Origin: Anaeromyxobacter dehalogenans 2CP-1
GTDB taxonomy: Bacteria; Myxococcota; Myxococcia; Myxococcales; Anaeromyxobacteraceae
NCBI RefSeq assembly: GCF_000022145.1
Contig: NC_011891.1
Span: 4,260,501 to 4,324,500 of the forward strand
Length of the DNA: 64,000 nucleotides
Direction: 5' to 3'
Part shown: one piece after another, positions 26,078 to 35,338 of the stretch
Numbering within the stretch: position 1 is the first letter of the stretch
How the letters are laid out: the number at the start of each line of letters is the position of its first letter
Position numbers and translations under genes: made by a program
The notes under the pieces: model-generated
The model's database searches: none
Told to the model about the DNA's origin: nothing
The model's input: only the letters and a program-made list of their open reading frames with translations

Positions 26078-26826
26078 GCCGCGCCTCCGCCGCCGGCTCG
26101 AGCAGCAGCGCGGCGTGCGCCGGCACGAGCCATCCGGCCGCGTCGTCCAGCGCCGGCGTCCCCGCGCCGCCGTAGCGCGGGTCCTCGGTGGAGAGCGCGA
26201 CGCGCCAGGCGTGCCCCTCCGGCGGCGCGACCAGCGGCTCCGGCAGCGCGTCCGCCTCGAGATCCGGGCCCAGGTTCACGAGCAGGAGCCGGTCGCCCGC
26301 GCCGTCGGCGAGCCAGCGGAGCGAGCCCCATGCCGCCCTCGGCGCGCGACCGGAGCAGCGCGGTGTCCTGGGGCTCGTTCTCGGCGACCACCAGGATGCT
26401 CCGGCCCGCGGCGACCGCGGCCGCCCGCGCGCGCCGGGCGACGAGCGCCACCACGTGCTCCTCGGAGGCGTCGAACATGCCCTGGGTGGCGTCGAGCCGC
26501 AGGCCGTCCACCACCTGCGACGGTCCGTGCGGCCCCTCCGGCTGGAAGCGCGAGGCGGGATCCGGGTAGGCCGCCCCGCCGTCCAGGCGGTAGCGGTAGC
26601 GCGCCCCGTCCCCCAGGCCCGGCACCAGCCCCGCGTGCCAGCCGCCGGGCTCGGCCGCGAGCGCGTGGCAGCCGGCGCGCGCGCCCTCGAGGCGCACCTC
26701 GACCTGCGCGCAGGTCGGCGCCCACACGCGGAAGTGCACGCCCCCGTCCGCCACCTCGGCGCCGGCGGCGAGCCGGCGGTGCGGGACGGAAGGTGGCGCC
26801 TTCGCCGGCGGAGCGTCGATCCTCAC
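26078..26826 (-). pseudogene. treZ: Malto-oligosyltrehalose trehalohydrolase (TreZ) remnant with two internal deletions
   Basis: Starting from GTG at 26826, the first about 105 codons encode the TreZ N-terminal CBM48-like domain (GVHFRVWAPTCAQVEVRLEG ... SRFQPEGPHGPSQVVD). The frame then jumps straight to the barrel region with the catalytic Asp, GLRLDATQGMFD, continues to LVVAENEPQDTALL and then loses frame near 26325. The C-terminal domain (GSLRWLADGAGDRLLLVNLG ... DPRYGGAG) is present in the next frame down to about 26090. Most of the TIM barrel is missing, and about 250 codons remain where family members usually have 550-620. It cannot be an active trehalohydrolase. No treY or other trehalose genes are adjacent. 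Sequencing or assembly error could explain the frameshift but hardly both deletions. Confidence 0.8.
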
Positions 26827-26910
26827 GCACGTCACCGTAAGGCGCGCGCCGCCGGACGGCGCCCCGGGCCGCGGCGCCGTGGTTAGCGTGACGTGCGGAC
26901 GGGGGCGGTC

Positions 26911-27735
26911 ATGACACTCGGGATGATCCGGCGCGGGCGATCGGGCCGGGCGGCGGCGATCGGGGCGGGCGGGCTGGCGGCCGCCTCGGCGCTCGCGTCG
27001 CTGGCGTGGTTCCTCTCGCCGGGGCAAGGGGCGGAGCGGCGGGCGCGCGCCACCAGGGCGTTGCGGCAGGCGCCGGGGAAGGCGCGCGCGCAGCTCGAGC
27101 GGCTGGAGGTGCGCGCGTCCCTCACGGCGGAGCGCGCGGCCGGGGCGGTCCAGCAGGCCCGCGCCGCCGCCGCGCGGCGCCCCGAGCGGCCGGCCGGCGC
27201 CGCGGCGGGCTTCCTGCTCGTGCGCGCGCTCGTCGGGCGCGGGCTGCTCCGCGTCCCGGGCGGCCTCGTGGGCGCGTGGCTGCTGGCGCGGACGGCGTCC
27301 GCGCGGCGCGCGTTCGCGGCGACCTCGGGCGCGCTCCGGGCCGCGGCGGCGCGGCTGCGCGGGCTGCGAGGCGGCGGCGCGCCGGCGGCGGGGCACGCGC
27401 GGCGCGAGCCGGAGGTGGTCGAGGTGAAGAGCCCCGCCGAGCTGGAGGCCGGGGTGGCGCGTGGGCGGCCGGAGCCCACCTACCGCGATCGTGCCGACCG
27501 GAGCGGCCCGCACATGCGGGCCGGCGCCGTTCCCCGCACGCGACGGGCGCCCGCGCCGGCGCTCCACTCGCCGGGCAGCGACGACGTTGCGCCGCGCGCC
27601 GACTTCGACGCGCCGGATCCGGGCGCCTCCGTCCGGACCTCCGAGCTCGGCGCCGTCGAGCCGCGAGAAGGCGAGCCCGCGGCGGAGGACGAGGGCGAGC
27701 CGGGTGGGCGCGAGCCCACCGGCGACGGCGGGTGA
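26911..27735 (+). CDS. Hypothetical membrane-associated Ala/Arg-rich protein
   Basis: The 274-residue protein has a hydrophobic stretch at about 14-34 (AAAIGAGGLAAASALASLAWFL), a basic helical region with possible coiled coil, a second weakly hydrophobic stretch (about 98-125) and a long polar, probably disordered tail from about 160 with acidic C-terminus. No family is recognised. TAGCGT at 26884-26889 is a possible -10 box, which favours the ATG at 26911 over the GTG at 26893. It diverges from the trehalohydrolase remnant. Confidence 0.55.
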   Translation: MTLGMIRRGRSGRAAAIGAGGLAAASALASLAWFLSPGQGAERRARATRALRQAPGKARAQLERLEVRASLTAERAAGAVQQARAAAARRPERPAGAAAGFLLVRALVGRGLLRVPGGLVGAWLLARTASARRAFAATSGALRAAAARLRGLRGGGAPAAGHARREPEVVEVKSPAELEAGVARGRPEPTYRDRADRSGPHMRAGAVPRTRRAPAPALHSPGSDDVAPRADFDAPDPGASVRTSELGAVEPREGEPAAEDEGEPGGREPTGDGG

Positions 27736-27789
27736 CCCGCTGCGCCGCTGCGCCGACCCGGAGGCTCGACCCACCCGCCCCGAGTCGAA

Positions 27790-27801
27790 CCGTACGTACG
27801 G
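27790..27801. promoter_or_regulatory. 12 bp perfect palindrome upstream of Cache chemoreceptor
   Basis: CCGTACGTACGG is a perfect palindrome in the AT-richer part of the 203 bp gap before the chemoreceptor gene. It could be an operator. Nothing else in the gap is clear apart from GGAGG at 27930-27934 before the start codon. Confidence 0.35.
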
Positions 27802-27938
27802 GTGAACGCGCACCGAGCGGGGCACAAGTCGTTGAAAACATGTGCTTACGCTCCACGCGGATCTGACCCGTGCGGGATGGCGCACCCATCGGCACGAACC
27901 TTCCATTGCGCTCGGGCGGGGAGCCCCTTGGAGGACGG

Positions 27939-29519
27939 ATGCTGCACGCACTCGCCAACCTGTCGATCTCCACCCGCCTTCGCCTGGTGCTGCTCGCCGG
28001 CGCCGCCGGCCTGTTCCTGCTCTCGTGGCAGTCGGTCCGCGTGCTGGAGGCGCGCATGCTCGCCGAGCGCCAGGCCAAGGTCCGCGCGCTCGTGGAGGCG
28101 GCGCACGCGCTCGTCGAGCACCAGGGCGCCCGCGCCACCCGCGGCGAGATCTCCGCCGAGGAGGCCCGCCGCGCGGCGCTCGAGGCGCTGCGCGCGCTCC
28201 GCTACGACGGCGCCGAGTACTTCTGGGTGAACGACCTCGAGCCGCGGATGGTCATGCACCCGACCAACCCGCAGCTCGACGGCCAGGACCTGTCCGGCTA
28301 CCGGGACCCGAACGGCAAGCTGCTGTTCCAGGAGTTCGTCCGCACGGTGCGCGCGCGCGGCAGCGGCTTCGTGGACTACCTGTGGCCGAAGCCGGGCAGC
28401 ACGGTGCCGGTGCCGAAGATCTCCTTCGTGACGCAGTACCAGCCCTGGGGCTGGGTCGTCGGCTCGGGCCTGTACGTGGACGACCTCGACGCGGCGGTCC
28501 GGAGCGAGGCGCGGCGGGTGCTCGGCACGGGCGCGCTCATCGTGGCGGTGATCCTGGGCGGCGCGGCGCTGGTGGCCCGCGGCGTCCGCCGCTCGCTGGC
28601 GCGCGCGGTGAACGCGGCCGGCGCGGTGGCGTCCGGCGATCTCACCGTGCGGATCCCCGACGCGGCGCGGGACGAGCCGGGCCGCGTGCTGGACGCGCTC
28701 TCCGGCATGGCCGACCGCCTGTCCGCGGTGGTGGGCGAGGTCCGCGGCGCCTCGGAGTCGATCGCCTCGGCGGCCGAGGAGACGCGCACCGTGGCGGGGA
28801 CGCTCGCGGAGGCGTCGAGCGGGCAGGCCTCCGACGTGGCCCGCTCCAGCGAGGCGGTCCGCGAGCTGGTCGCCGAGATCGACGGCGCCGCCTCGGAGGC
28901 GCGGGCCACCGACGCGCTGGCGCGGCGCGCCGCGGACGACGCCGGCGAGGGCGCCCGGGCGGTGCGCGAGACGGCGCTCGCCATGCGGGCCATCGCCGAG
29001 AAGATCGGCGTGGTGGGCGAGATCGCCTACCAGACCAACCTGCTCGCCCTCAACTCGGCCATCGAGGCGGCCCGCGCCGGCGTGCACGGGCGCGGGTTCG
29101 CGGTGGTCGCGACCGAGGTGCGGCGCCTGGCCGAGCGGAGCCGCGCCGCCGCGCAGGAGATCGGCGAGCTGGCCGGGGGCAGCGTGGCCGCGGCGGATCG
29201 CGCCGCCGAGCTGATCGCGCGCGCGCTGCCCTCCATCGGCGCCACCAGCGAGCGGGTGCAGCGCATCACCGAGGCCGCCGGCCGGCAGCACCAGGCGGCG
29301 CGCGCCATCGGCGACGTGCTCCACGGGCTCGCCGGCGCCTCCGAGCGCCAGGCGGCCGCCTCCGAGGAGCTGGCCGGCTCGGCCGCCGCGCTCTCCGACA
29401 ACGCCGAGGAGCTGGCCCGGACGGTGGGCTGGTTCCGCGTGCCCGAAGGAGGGAGCGCCCTCGCGCCGGTCCCGGCCCGCGTCGAGGCGCCGCGGCGCCC
29501 CGGCCGCGAGGCTGCGTGA
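27939..29519 (+). CDS. Methyl-accepting chemotaxis protein with single Cache sensor
   Basis: The 526-residue receptor has a membrane segment at about 16-34 and a periplasmic single Cache domain (about 45-185) with the characteristic [40 protein letters not shown] and [16 protein letters not shown] second membrane segment (about 192-212), a HAMP domain and the signalling coiled coil with tip [20 protein letters not shown] follow. Such sCache_2 domains often bind small carboxylates, which would suit the transporters in the window, but the ligand is not shown. The ATG at 27939 has GGAGG four nucleotides upstream. Confidence 0.9.
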   Translation: MLHALANLSISTRLRLVLLAGAAGLFLLSWQSVRVLEARMLAERQAKVRALVEAAHALVEHQGARATRGEISAEEARRAALEALRALRYDGAEYFWVNDLEPRMVMHPTNPQLDGQDLSGYRDPNGKLLFQEFVRTVRARGSGFVDYLWPKPGSTVPVPKISFVTQYQPWGWVVGSGLYVDDLDAAVRSEARRVLGTGALIVAVILGGAALVARGVRRSLARAVNAAGAVASGDLTVRIPDAARDEPGRVLDALSGMADRLSAVVGEVRGASESIASAAEETRTVAGTLAEASSGQASDVARSSEAVRELVAEIDGAASEARATDALARRAADDAGEGARAVRETALAMRAIAEKIGVVGEIAYQTNLLALNSAIEAARAGVHGRGFAVVATEVRRLAERSRAAAQEIGELAGGSVAAADRAAELIARALPSIGATSERVQRITEAAGRQHQAARAIGDVLHGLAGASERQAAASEELAGSAAALSDNAEELARTVGWFRVPEGGSALAPVPARVEAPRRPGREAA

Positions 29520-30623
<1,104 letters not shown>

Positions 30624-30647
30624 CGCCGCGGCGGGCGCCGCCGTGGC

Positions 30648-32939
30648 TCAGGCGCGCCCGCCCGCCCGCGCGTCCTCCTCGGTGACGTCGGTGGCGCCCT
30701 CGGCCACGTGGCCGGTGCGGCGCAGCGACCAGCCGGTGGCGAGCCCCAGCACGAACCAGCCCAGCACCACCGCGCCGGCGGCGAACACCGTGTCGCCCGG
30801 CACGCGCAGCCAGCGCAGCGTGTTCATGAGCGGGGTCTGCATGAACTCGGCGCTGCGCGCCCACCAGGTGCCGGTCTCGACCGCCGCCCAGGTCTGCAGG
30901 ATGCCCACCGGCAGCACCGAGATCATCACCATCATCGCCAGCCCCACGTTGATGAGCCAGAACGACCACGCGATGGGGCGCTCCTTCCACGCCGCGCCGG
31001 GGCGCAGGGCGCGCAGGCAGAACAGCATCAGCCCGATGCCCAGCATGCCGTAGACGCCGAACAGCGCGGCGTGGCCGTGCACCGGGGTCGTGTTGAGCCC
31101 CTGCATGTAGTAGAGCGCGAGGGGCGGGTTGATGAAGAAGCCGAACAGCCCCGCGCCCACCAGGTTCCAGAACGCGACCGAGACGAAGAAGTAGATCGGC
31201 CAGCGGTACGCGCTCACCCAGGTCCGCGCCCGGGTGAGCCGGATGTTCTGCCAGACCTCGAGGCCAACCAGCGTGAGCGGGACCACCTCGAGCGCGCTGA
31301 ACGTGGCGCCGAGCGCCATCACCGAGGACGGCGTGCCGGCGAAGTAGTTGTGGTGGAACGTGCCGACGATCCCGCCCGCCAGGAACACGGTGGTGGAGAA
31401 GAACGTCGCGCGCGTCGCCTTCTCCGGGTGGAGCAGCCCGAGGCGCACGAACAGGAACGCGATCACCACCGTCGCGAACACCTCGAAGAAGCCCTCGACC
31501 CACAGGTGCACCACCCACCAGCGCCAGTACTCCACCACCGCGAGGTTGGTGGTGCGGCCGTACATGAGCCCGGCGCCGTAGAACAGCGCGATGGCGAGGC
31601 TGGAGAGGACGAACAGGAGCAGGAGCGGCCGCGTGGCGCTCGGGCGCCGCAGGGCCGGCCAGAGCGCCCGGAGCATGAGGCCGAGCCACAGGAACAGGCC
31701 CACGAACAGGAAGATCTGCCAGAAGCGCCCCAGGTCCACGTACTCGTAGCCCTGGTGGCCGAACCAGTACCAGCTCTCGCCGGGGAGCCGCTGCATCACC
31801 GACAGCCACTGCCCGGCGAGCGAGCCGATCACGATGACGAGCAGCGAGACGAACAGCAGGTTCACGCCGAGGCGCTGCCCCGGCGCCTCGGTGCCGGACA
31901 CCGCCGGCCCCATGTACAGGCCGGTCGCGAGCCAGGCGGTCGCGATCCAGAAGATGCCGAGCTGCGTGTGCCAGGTGCGGGTCACCGAGTACGGCAGGAT
32001 CTCGGCGAGCGGGAAGCCGTACAGCTTCGAGCCCTCCACGCCGTAGTGCGCGGTGAGCGCGCCGAGCGCGATCTGCACCACCAGGAGCGCGGCCGCCACC
32101 CAGAAGTACTTCACGGTGGCGCGCTGGCTCGGCGTCGGGTTCAGCCCGAACAGCGGGTCGCGCAGCGGCAGCTCGTCCGCGGCGACCTCCGGCTCCTTGC
32201 GGCTCCCGTGGTACCAGGCGAGCGCGCCGATCCCGGCGAGCAGCAGCACGAAGGAGATGACGCTCCAGACCACCGCCTGGCCGGTGGGGCGGTTCCCGAC
32301 GAGCGGGTCGTGCGGCCAGTTCTGCGTGTACGTGACCTGCTCGCCGGGGCGGTCGGTCACCGCGGCCCACGCCGTCCACCAGAAGAACGCGGCCATGTCG
32401 CGCGCGCGCGCCGGGTCGGTCAGCGCACCGGCCGGGATCGCGTACGCGTCCACGCCGTCGCGGAACACCGAGGCGTAGTGGCGCGCCAGCTCCTCGAACG
32501 CCGCGGCGCGCTCCGGGCCGACGCGGATGGTGCGGGCGTCCTCGCTGTAGGTGTTCTCGTGCAGCGTGGTGCGCAGCCGCTCGCGCAGCGCCGCCTGGCG
32601 CTCCGGCGACAGCGCCGCGTAGCGGCCCCCACCCTCCGCCCGCGCCCACGTGTCGAGGATCGCGTTCGCCTCGCGGTGCAGCCAGTCCGCCGTCCAGTCC
32701 GGCGCCACGTACGCGCCGTGCCCCCACACCGAGCCGACCTCCTGGCCGCCGATCGACTGCCACACGTTCTGCCCGCGCAGGATCGCGCTGCCCTCGATCA
32801 CGGTCGTGCCGCCCGGCCCGATCACGCGCTCCGGCAGCGGCGGCGCGGACGAGCGGATGCGGGGCGCGTAGCCGCCCAGGATGGCGAACGAGCCGGCGAG
32901 GACGATGAACAGCGCGATCCAGTGGGCACGATAGGGCAC
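30648..32939 (-). CDS. norZ: Quinol-dependent nitric oxide reductase (qNor), single subunit
   Basis: The 763-residue inner-membrane enzyme reduces 2 NO to N2O with electrons from quinol. The N-terminal extension (about 10-215, beginning with a membrane anchor) corresponds to the cytochrome-c-like quinol-binding region of qNor, including GSVWGHGAYVAPDWTADWLH. About 12 further membrane segments follow. Heme and non-heme iron ligands are visible as HLWVE (His478, Glu482), FHHNYF (His529, His530) and HGH (His621, His623). GTG at 32939 has GGAGG eight nucleotides upstream. No norQ/norD or regulator gene is adjacent, and I see no convincing NsrR or FNR site. It probably serves NO detoxification or denitrification. 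Confidence 0.92.
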   Translation of the reverse strand: MPYRAHWIALFIVLAGSFAILGGYAPRIRSSAPPLPERVIGPGGTTVIEGSAILRGQNVWQSIGGQEVGSVWGHGAYVAPDWTADWLHREANAILDTWARAEGGGRYAALSPERQAALRERLRTTLHENTYSEDARTIRVGPERAAAFEELARHYASVFRDGVDAYAIPAGALTDPARARDMAAFFWWTAWAAVTDRPGEQVTYTQNWPHDPLVGNRPTGQAVVWSVISFVLLLAGIGALAWYHGSRKEPEVAADELPLRDPLFGLNPTPSQRATVKYFWVAAALLVVQIALGALTAHYGVEGSKLYGFPLAEILPYSVTRTWHTQLGIFWIATAWLATGLYMGPAVSGTEAPGQRLGVNLLFVSLLVIVIGSLAGQWLSVMQRLPGESWYWFGHQGYEYVDLGRFWQIFLFVGLFLWLGLMLRALWPALRRPSATRPLLLLFVLSSLAIALFYGAGLMYGRTTNLAVVEYWRWWVVHLWVEGFFEVFATVVIAFLFVRLGLLHPEKATRATFFSTTVFLAGGIVGTFHHNYFAGTPSSVMALGATFSALEVVPLTLVGLEVWQNIRLTRARTWVSAYRWPIYFFVSVAFWNLVGAGLFGFFINPPLALYYMQGLNTTPVHGHAALFGVYGMLGIGLMLFCLRALRPGAAWKERPIAWSFWLINVGLAMMVMISVLPVGILQTWAAVETGTWWARSAEFMQTPLMNTLRWLRVPGDTVFAAGAVVLGWFVLGLATGWSLRRTGHVAEGATDVTEEDARAGGRA

Positions 32940-33118
32940 GGCGGACACCTCCGGCTGCAAGGTGGGTCCCGCGCTCGGGGTGGGCAGCGGGGACGCACGC
33001 GGGGTGCGGGCAATCTGGCGCCCGTCTCCACGCCGCGCCCGACCCTCTCGGGCCTCCACCGTACGTGATGGCTGCGCGCGCCGCCTCGCCGGGCGATCCG
33101 GCGGACGCGCGCGTGGTG

Positions 33119-33124
33119 TAGCGT
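33119..33124 (+). promoter_or_regulatory. -10 element for leaderless MBL hydrolase transcript
   Basis: TAGCGT lies seven bases before the ATG at 33132. No ribosome-binding site could fit, in line with leaderless translation. Confidence 0.45.
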
Positions 33125-33131
33125 TCGTTTC

Positions 33132-33986
33132 ATGCGCGTCGGCAGGTACGAGATCGCGAGCCTGGTGGACGCACGGTACGCGGTGGACGGCGGTGCGCTG
33201 TTCGGGGTGGTGCCCCGGCCGCTCTGGGAGCGGCAGCTCGCGCCGGACGCCCGGCACCGCGTGCCGCTCGTGTCCCGCTGCCTGGTGGCGGTGGACCGCG
33301 GCGCGGGCCGGGTGGTGCTCGTGGACGTGGGCCTCGGCGACCGCTGGGACGCGCGGCGGCTCGAGCGCCACGCGGTGGACCGCGCCGGCGCCGGGCTGGA
33401 CGCGGGGCTGGCGCGGCTGGGCCTGGCGCGCGGCGACGTGACCGACGTGCTCCTCACGCACCTCCACCTCGATCACGCCGGCGGCCTGGTGCGGCTCGAC
33501 GCGGGCGGCGCGCCGCGGCTGGCGTTCCCGCGCGCCGTGCATCACCTGCAGCGCCGCGCGTGGCACTGGGCCCACTCGCCCAGCGAGAAGGACGCGCGCG
33601 GCTTCCTGCCCGAGGACTTCGAGCCGCTGGAGCGGTCGGAGCAGCTGCACCTCGTCGAGGGCGAGCTGCAGCTCTTCCCGGGCCTGGACCTGGTGGTCTC
33701 GGAGGGCCACACCGCCGGTCTGCAGCTGCCGCGCTTCGAGGGGGACGACGGCTCGCACCTCGTGTTCGCGGGCGACCTCATCCCCACCCACCTGCACCTC
33801 CGCCCCGCCTGGATCTCGGCCTGGGACGTGCAGCCGCTCCTCTCGCTCGAGGAGAAGCGGGTGCTGATGGCCGAGGCGCTGGAGGACGACGGCGTGGTCG
33901 TGTTCGGCCACGACGCGCAGATGGCCGCCTGCCGGCTGCAGGAGGCGGACGGCCTGCCGGCGTTCCGGGAATCGGTCGAGCTGTAG
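33132..33986 (+). CDS. Metallo-beta-lactamase-fold hydrolase
   Basis: The 284-residue cytosolic protein carries the zinc motif THLHLDHAGG (His110, His112, Asp114, His115), a later VSEGHTAGLQL His, FAGDLIP Asp and a final FGHDAQ His, so both metal sites are complete. The overall layout resembles MBL proteins related to quorum-quenching lactonases, but substrate cannot be assigned. It is divergent from norZ across a 192 bp gap in which no other gene is seen. Confidence 0.85.
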   Translation: MRVGRYEIASLVDARYAVDGGALFGVVPRPLWERQLAPDARHRVPLVSRCLVAVDRGAGRVVLVDVGLGDRWDARRLERHAVDRAGAGLDAGLARLGLARGDVTDVLLTHLHLDHAGGLVRLDAGGAPRLAFPRAVHHLQRRAWHWAHSPSEKDARGFLPEDFEPLERSEQLHLVEGELQLFPGLDLVVSEGHTAGLQLPRFEGDDGSHLVFAGDLIPTHLHLRPAWISAWDVQPLLSLEEKRVLMAEALEDDGVVVFGHDAQMAACRLQEADGLPAFRESVEL

Positions 33987-34044
33987 CGGGCCTGCGCCGG
34001 TCTCCGCTGGCGCCGGAGCGCGTCCTCGGGTACGGAGTGCCGCC

Positions 34045-35214
34045 ATGGACGAGCGGAAGGTGACGGTCACGCGCCGCGGCGCCGAGCGGATCGCCCGGGG
34101 CCACCTCTGGATCTACCGGACGGACGTGGAGAAGGCCCCGGCGGGCGCCGAGGCGGGCGACGTGGTGGCGCTGGTGGACGGGCGCGGGCGGTTCCTGGGG
34201 AAGGCGTTCTGGTCGGCGCGCTCCAAGATCGCGCTGCGGCTCGTCACCCGCGACGAGGTCCCGGTGGACGAGGCCTTCCTCGCCGCGCGCCTGTCGGACG
34301 CCATCGCGCTGCGGCGGCGCGTCTTCGGCGAGGAGCGCTTCGTGCGGCTGGTGCACGGCGAGGCCGACCTGTTCCCGGGCCTGGTGGCGGACCGCTACGG
34401 CGACGTGGGGGTGGTGCAGACGCTCGTGCCCGCCACCGACCGGCGCAAGGGGCTCATCGCCGAGCTGCTCGCGGGCGCGCTCGACCTGCGCACGGTGGTG
34501 GAGCGGAACGACGTGCGCGTGCGCGAGCTCGAGGGGCTGGAGCAGGTGAAGGGCGTGGTGCGCGGCCCTGCGCCCGGGCCGCTCGAGTACCGCGAGGGCG
34601 AGGTCCGGATGCGGCTGGACGTGCTCGCCGGCCAGAAGACCGGCGCGTTCCTCGACCAGCGCGAGAACCACCTGCGCGCCGGGGAGTACGCCACCGGCCG
34701 CTGCCTGGACTGCTTCAGCTACGCGGGCGGCTTCGCGCTCCACCTCGCGCGCCGCGCCGAGCGCGTCACCGCGGTGGAGATGCAGCCGGTCGCGGCCGGG
34801 CTCCTGCGCGAGAACGCGGCGCTGAACCGCGCCGAGAACCTGGAGGTCGTCGAGGAGAACGCCTTCGACTACCTGCGCGACCGCTCCGAGGAGGAGCCCG
34901 CCTTCGACCTGGTGGTGCTCGACCCGCCCGCGTTCGCGAAGAACAAGGAGTCGCTGCCGGCGGCGCGGCGCGGGTACAAGGAGGTGAACCTCCGCGCGCT
35001 CCAGGTGCTGGTGCCGGGCGGCATCCTGGTGACCGCCTCGTGCAGCTATCACCTGTCCCCCGAGATGCTGGAGGAGCTGGTGCTCGACGCCGCCAACGAC
35101 GCCGGGCGCCGCGTGCAGGTGCTCGAGCGGCGCGGCGCCGGCCGAGACCACCCCGAGCTCGCCGGCGTGCCGGAGACCCGGTATCTGAAGGCCCTGTTCC
35201 TGCGGGTGCTGTGA
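34045..35214 (+). CDS. rlmI: Class I rRNA (cytosine-C5) methyltransferase, RlmI-like
   Basis: The 389-residue protein has an N-terminal PUA-like RNA-binding domain (about 1-75: RRGAERIARGHLWIYRTDVE), a central EEHD-like region (about 80-200) and a Rossmann methyltransferase domain with LDCFSYAGGFALHLA, a VVLDPPAFAKNK motif IV and TASCSYHLSPE containing the Cys expected for m5C chemistry. The best-known member, RlmI, methylates C1962 of 23S rRNA. ATG at 34045 gives the full PUA domain. Confidence 0.85.
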   Translation: MDERKVTVTRRGAERIARGHLWIYRTDVEKAPAGAEAGDVVALVDGRGRFLGKAFWSARSKIALRLVTRDEVPVDEAFLAARLSDAIALRRRVFGEERFVRLVHGEADLFPGLVADRYGDVGVVQTLVPATDRRKGLIAELLAGALDLRTVVERNDVRVRELEGLEQVKGVVRGPAPGPLEYREGEVRMRLDVLAGQKTGAFLDQRENHLRAGEYATGRCLDCFSYAGGFALHLARRAERVTAVEMQPVAAGLLRENAALNRAENLEVVEENAFDYLRDRSEEEPAFDLVVLDPPAFAKNKESLPAARRGYKEVNLRALQVLVPGGILVTASCSYHLSPEMLEELVLDAANDAGRRVQVLERRGAGRDHPELAGVPETRYLKALFLRVL

Positions 35215-35270
35215 GGCGCTTCCGCCGGCCCCCCGTCCGCCCGGCCGCCGGGGGCGCGCACGCAGGGACC

Positions 35271-35307
35271 GGGTGCGCTTTCGCGCGCACCCTGGACGCG
35301 CTAGCAT
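35271..35307 (+). promoter_or_regulatory. Inverted repeat and -10 element before nucleoside kinase gene
   Basis: GGGTGCGC (35271-35278) and GCGCACCC (35285-35292) form an inverted repeat just upstream of TAGCAT (35302-35307). It is placed where an operator overlapping the -35 region would be. The gene's ribosome-binding site GAGGAGG follows at 35322-35328. Confidence 0.4.
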
Positions 35308-35338
35308 CGTAGGCCCCCGCCGAGGAGGCGCCCACCGG

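Noticed and set aside
26078-26826. The short trehalohydrolase reading frame as a functional small CBM48 protein.
   Set aside because: The frame ends in Arg-rich sequence after the frameshift and it retains only part of the catalytic barrel, so decay is more likely than a new short protein.
27736-27938. A FliA (sigma-28) promoter before the Cache chemoreceptor.
   Set aside because: The TTGAAA and TACGCT hexamers near 27833-27855 are too close together and no TAAAGTTT-N11-GCCGATAA-like pattern is present.
27122-28138. Long minus-strand frames opposite the hypothetical protein and Cache chemoreceptor.
   Set aside because: Composition is Arg/Pro/Ala-rich and it is antisense to a clear chemoreceptor domain.
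32940-33131. An NsrR or FNR site before the NO reductase.
   Set aside because: No TTGAT-N4-ATCAA-like or NsrR-like palindrome could be found; only GC-rich sequence.
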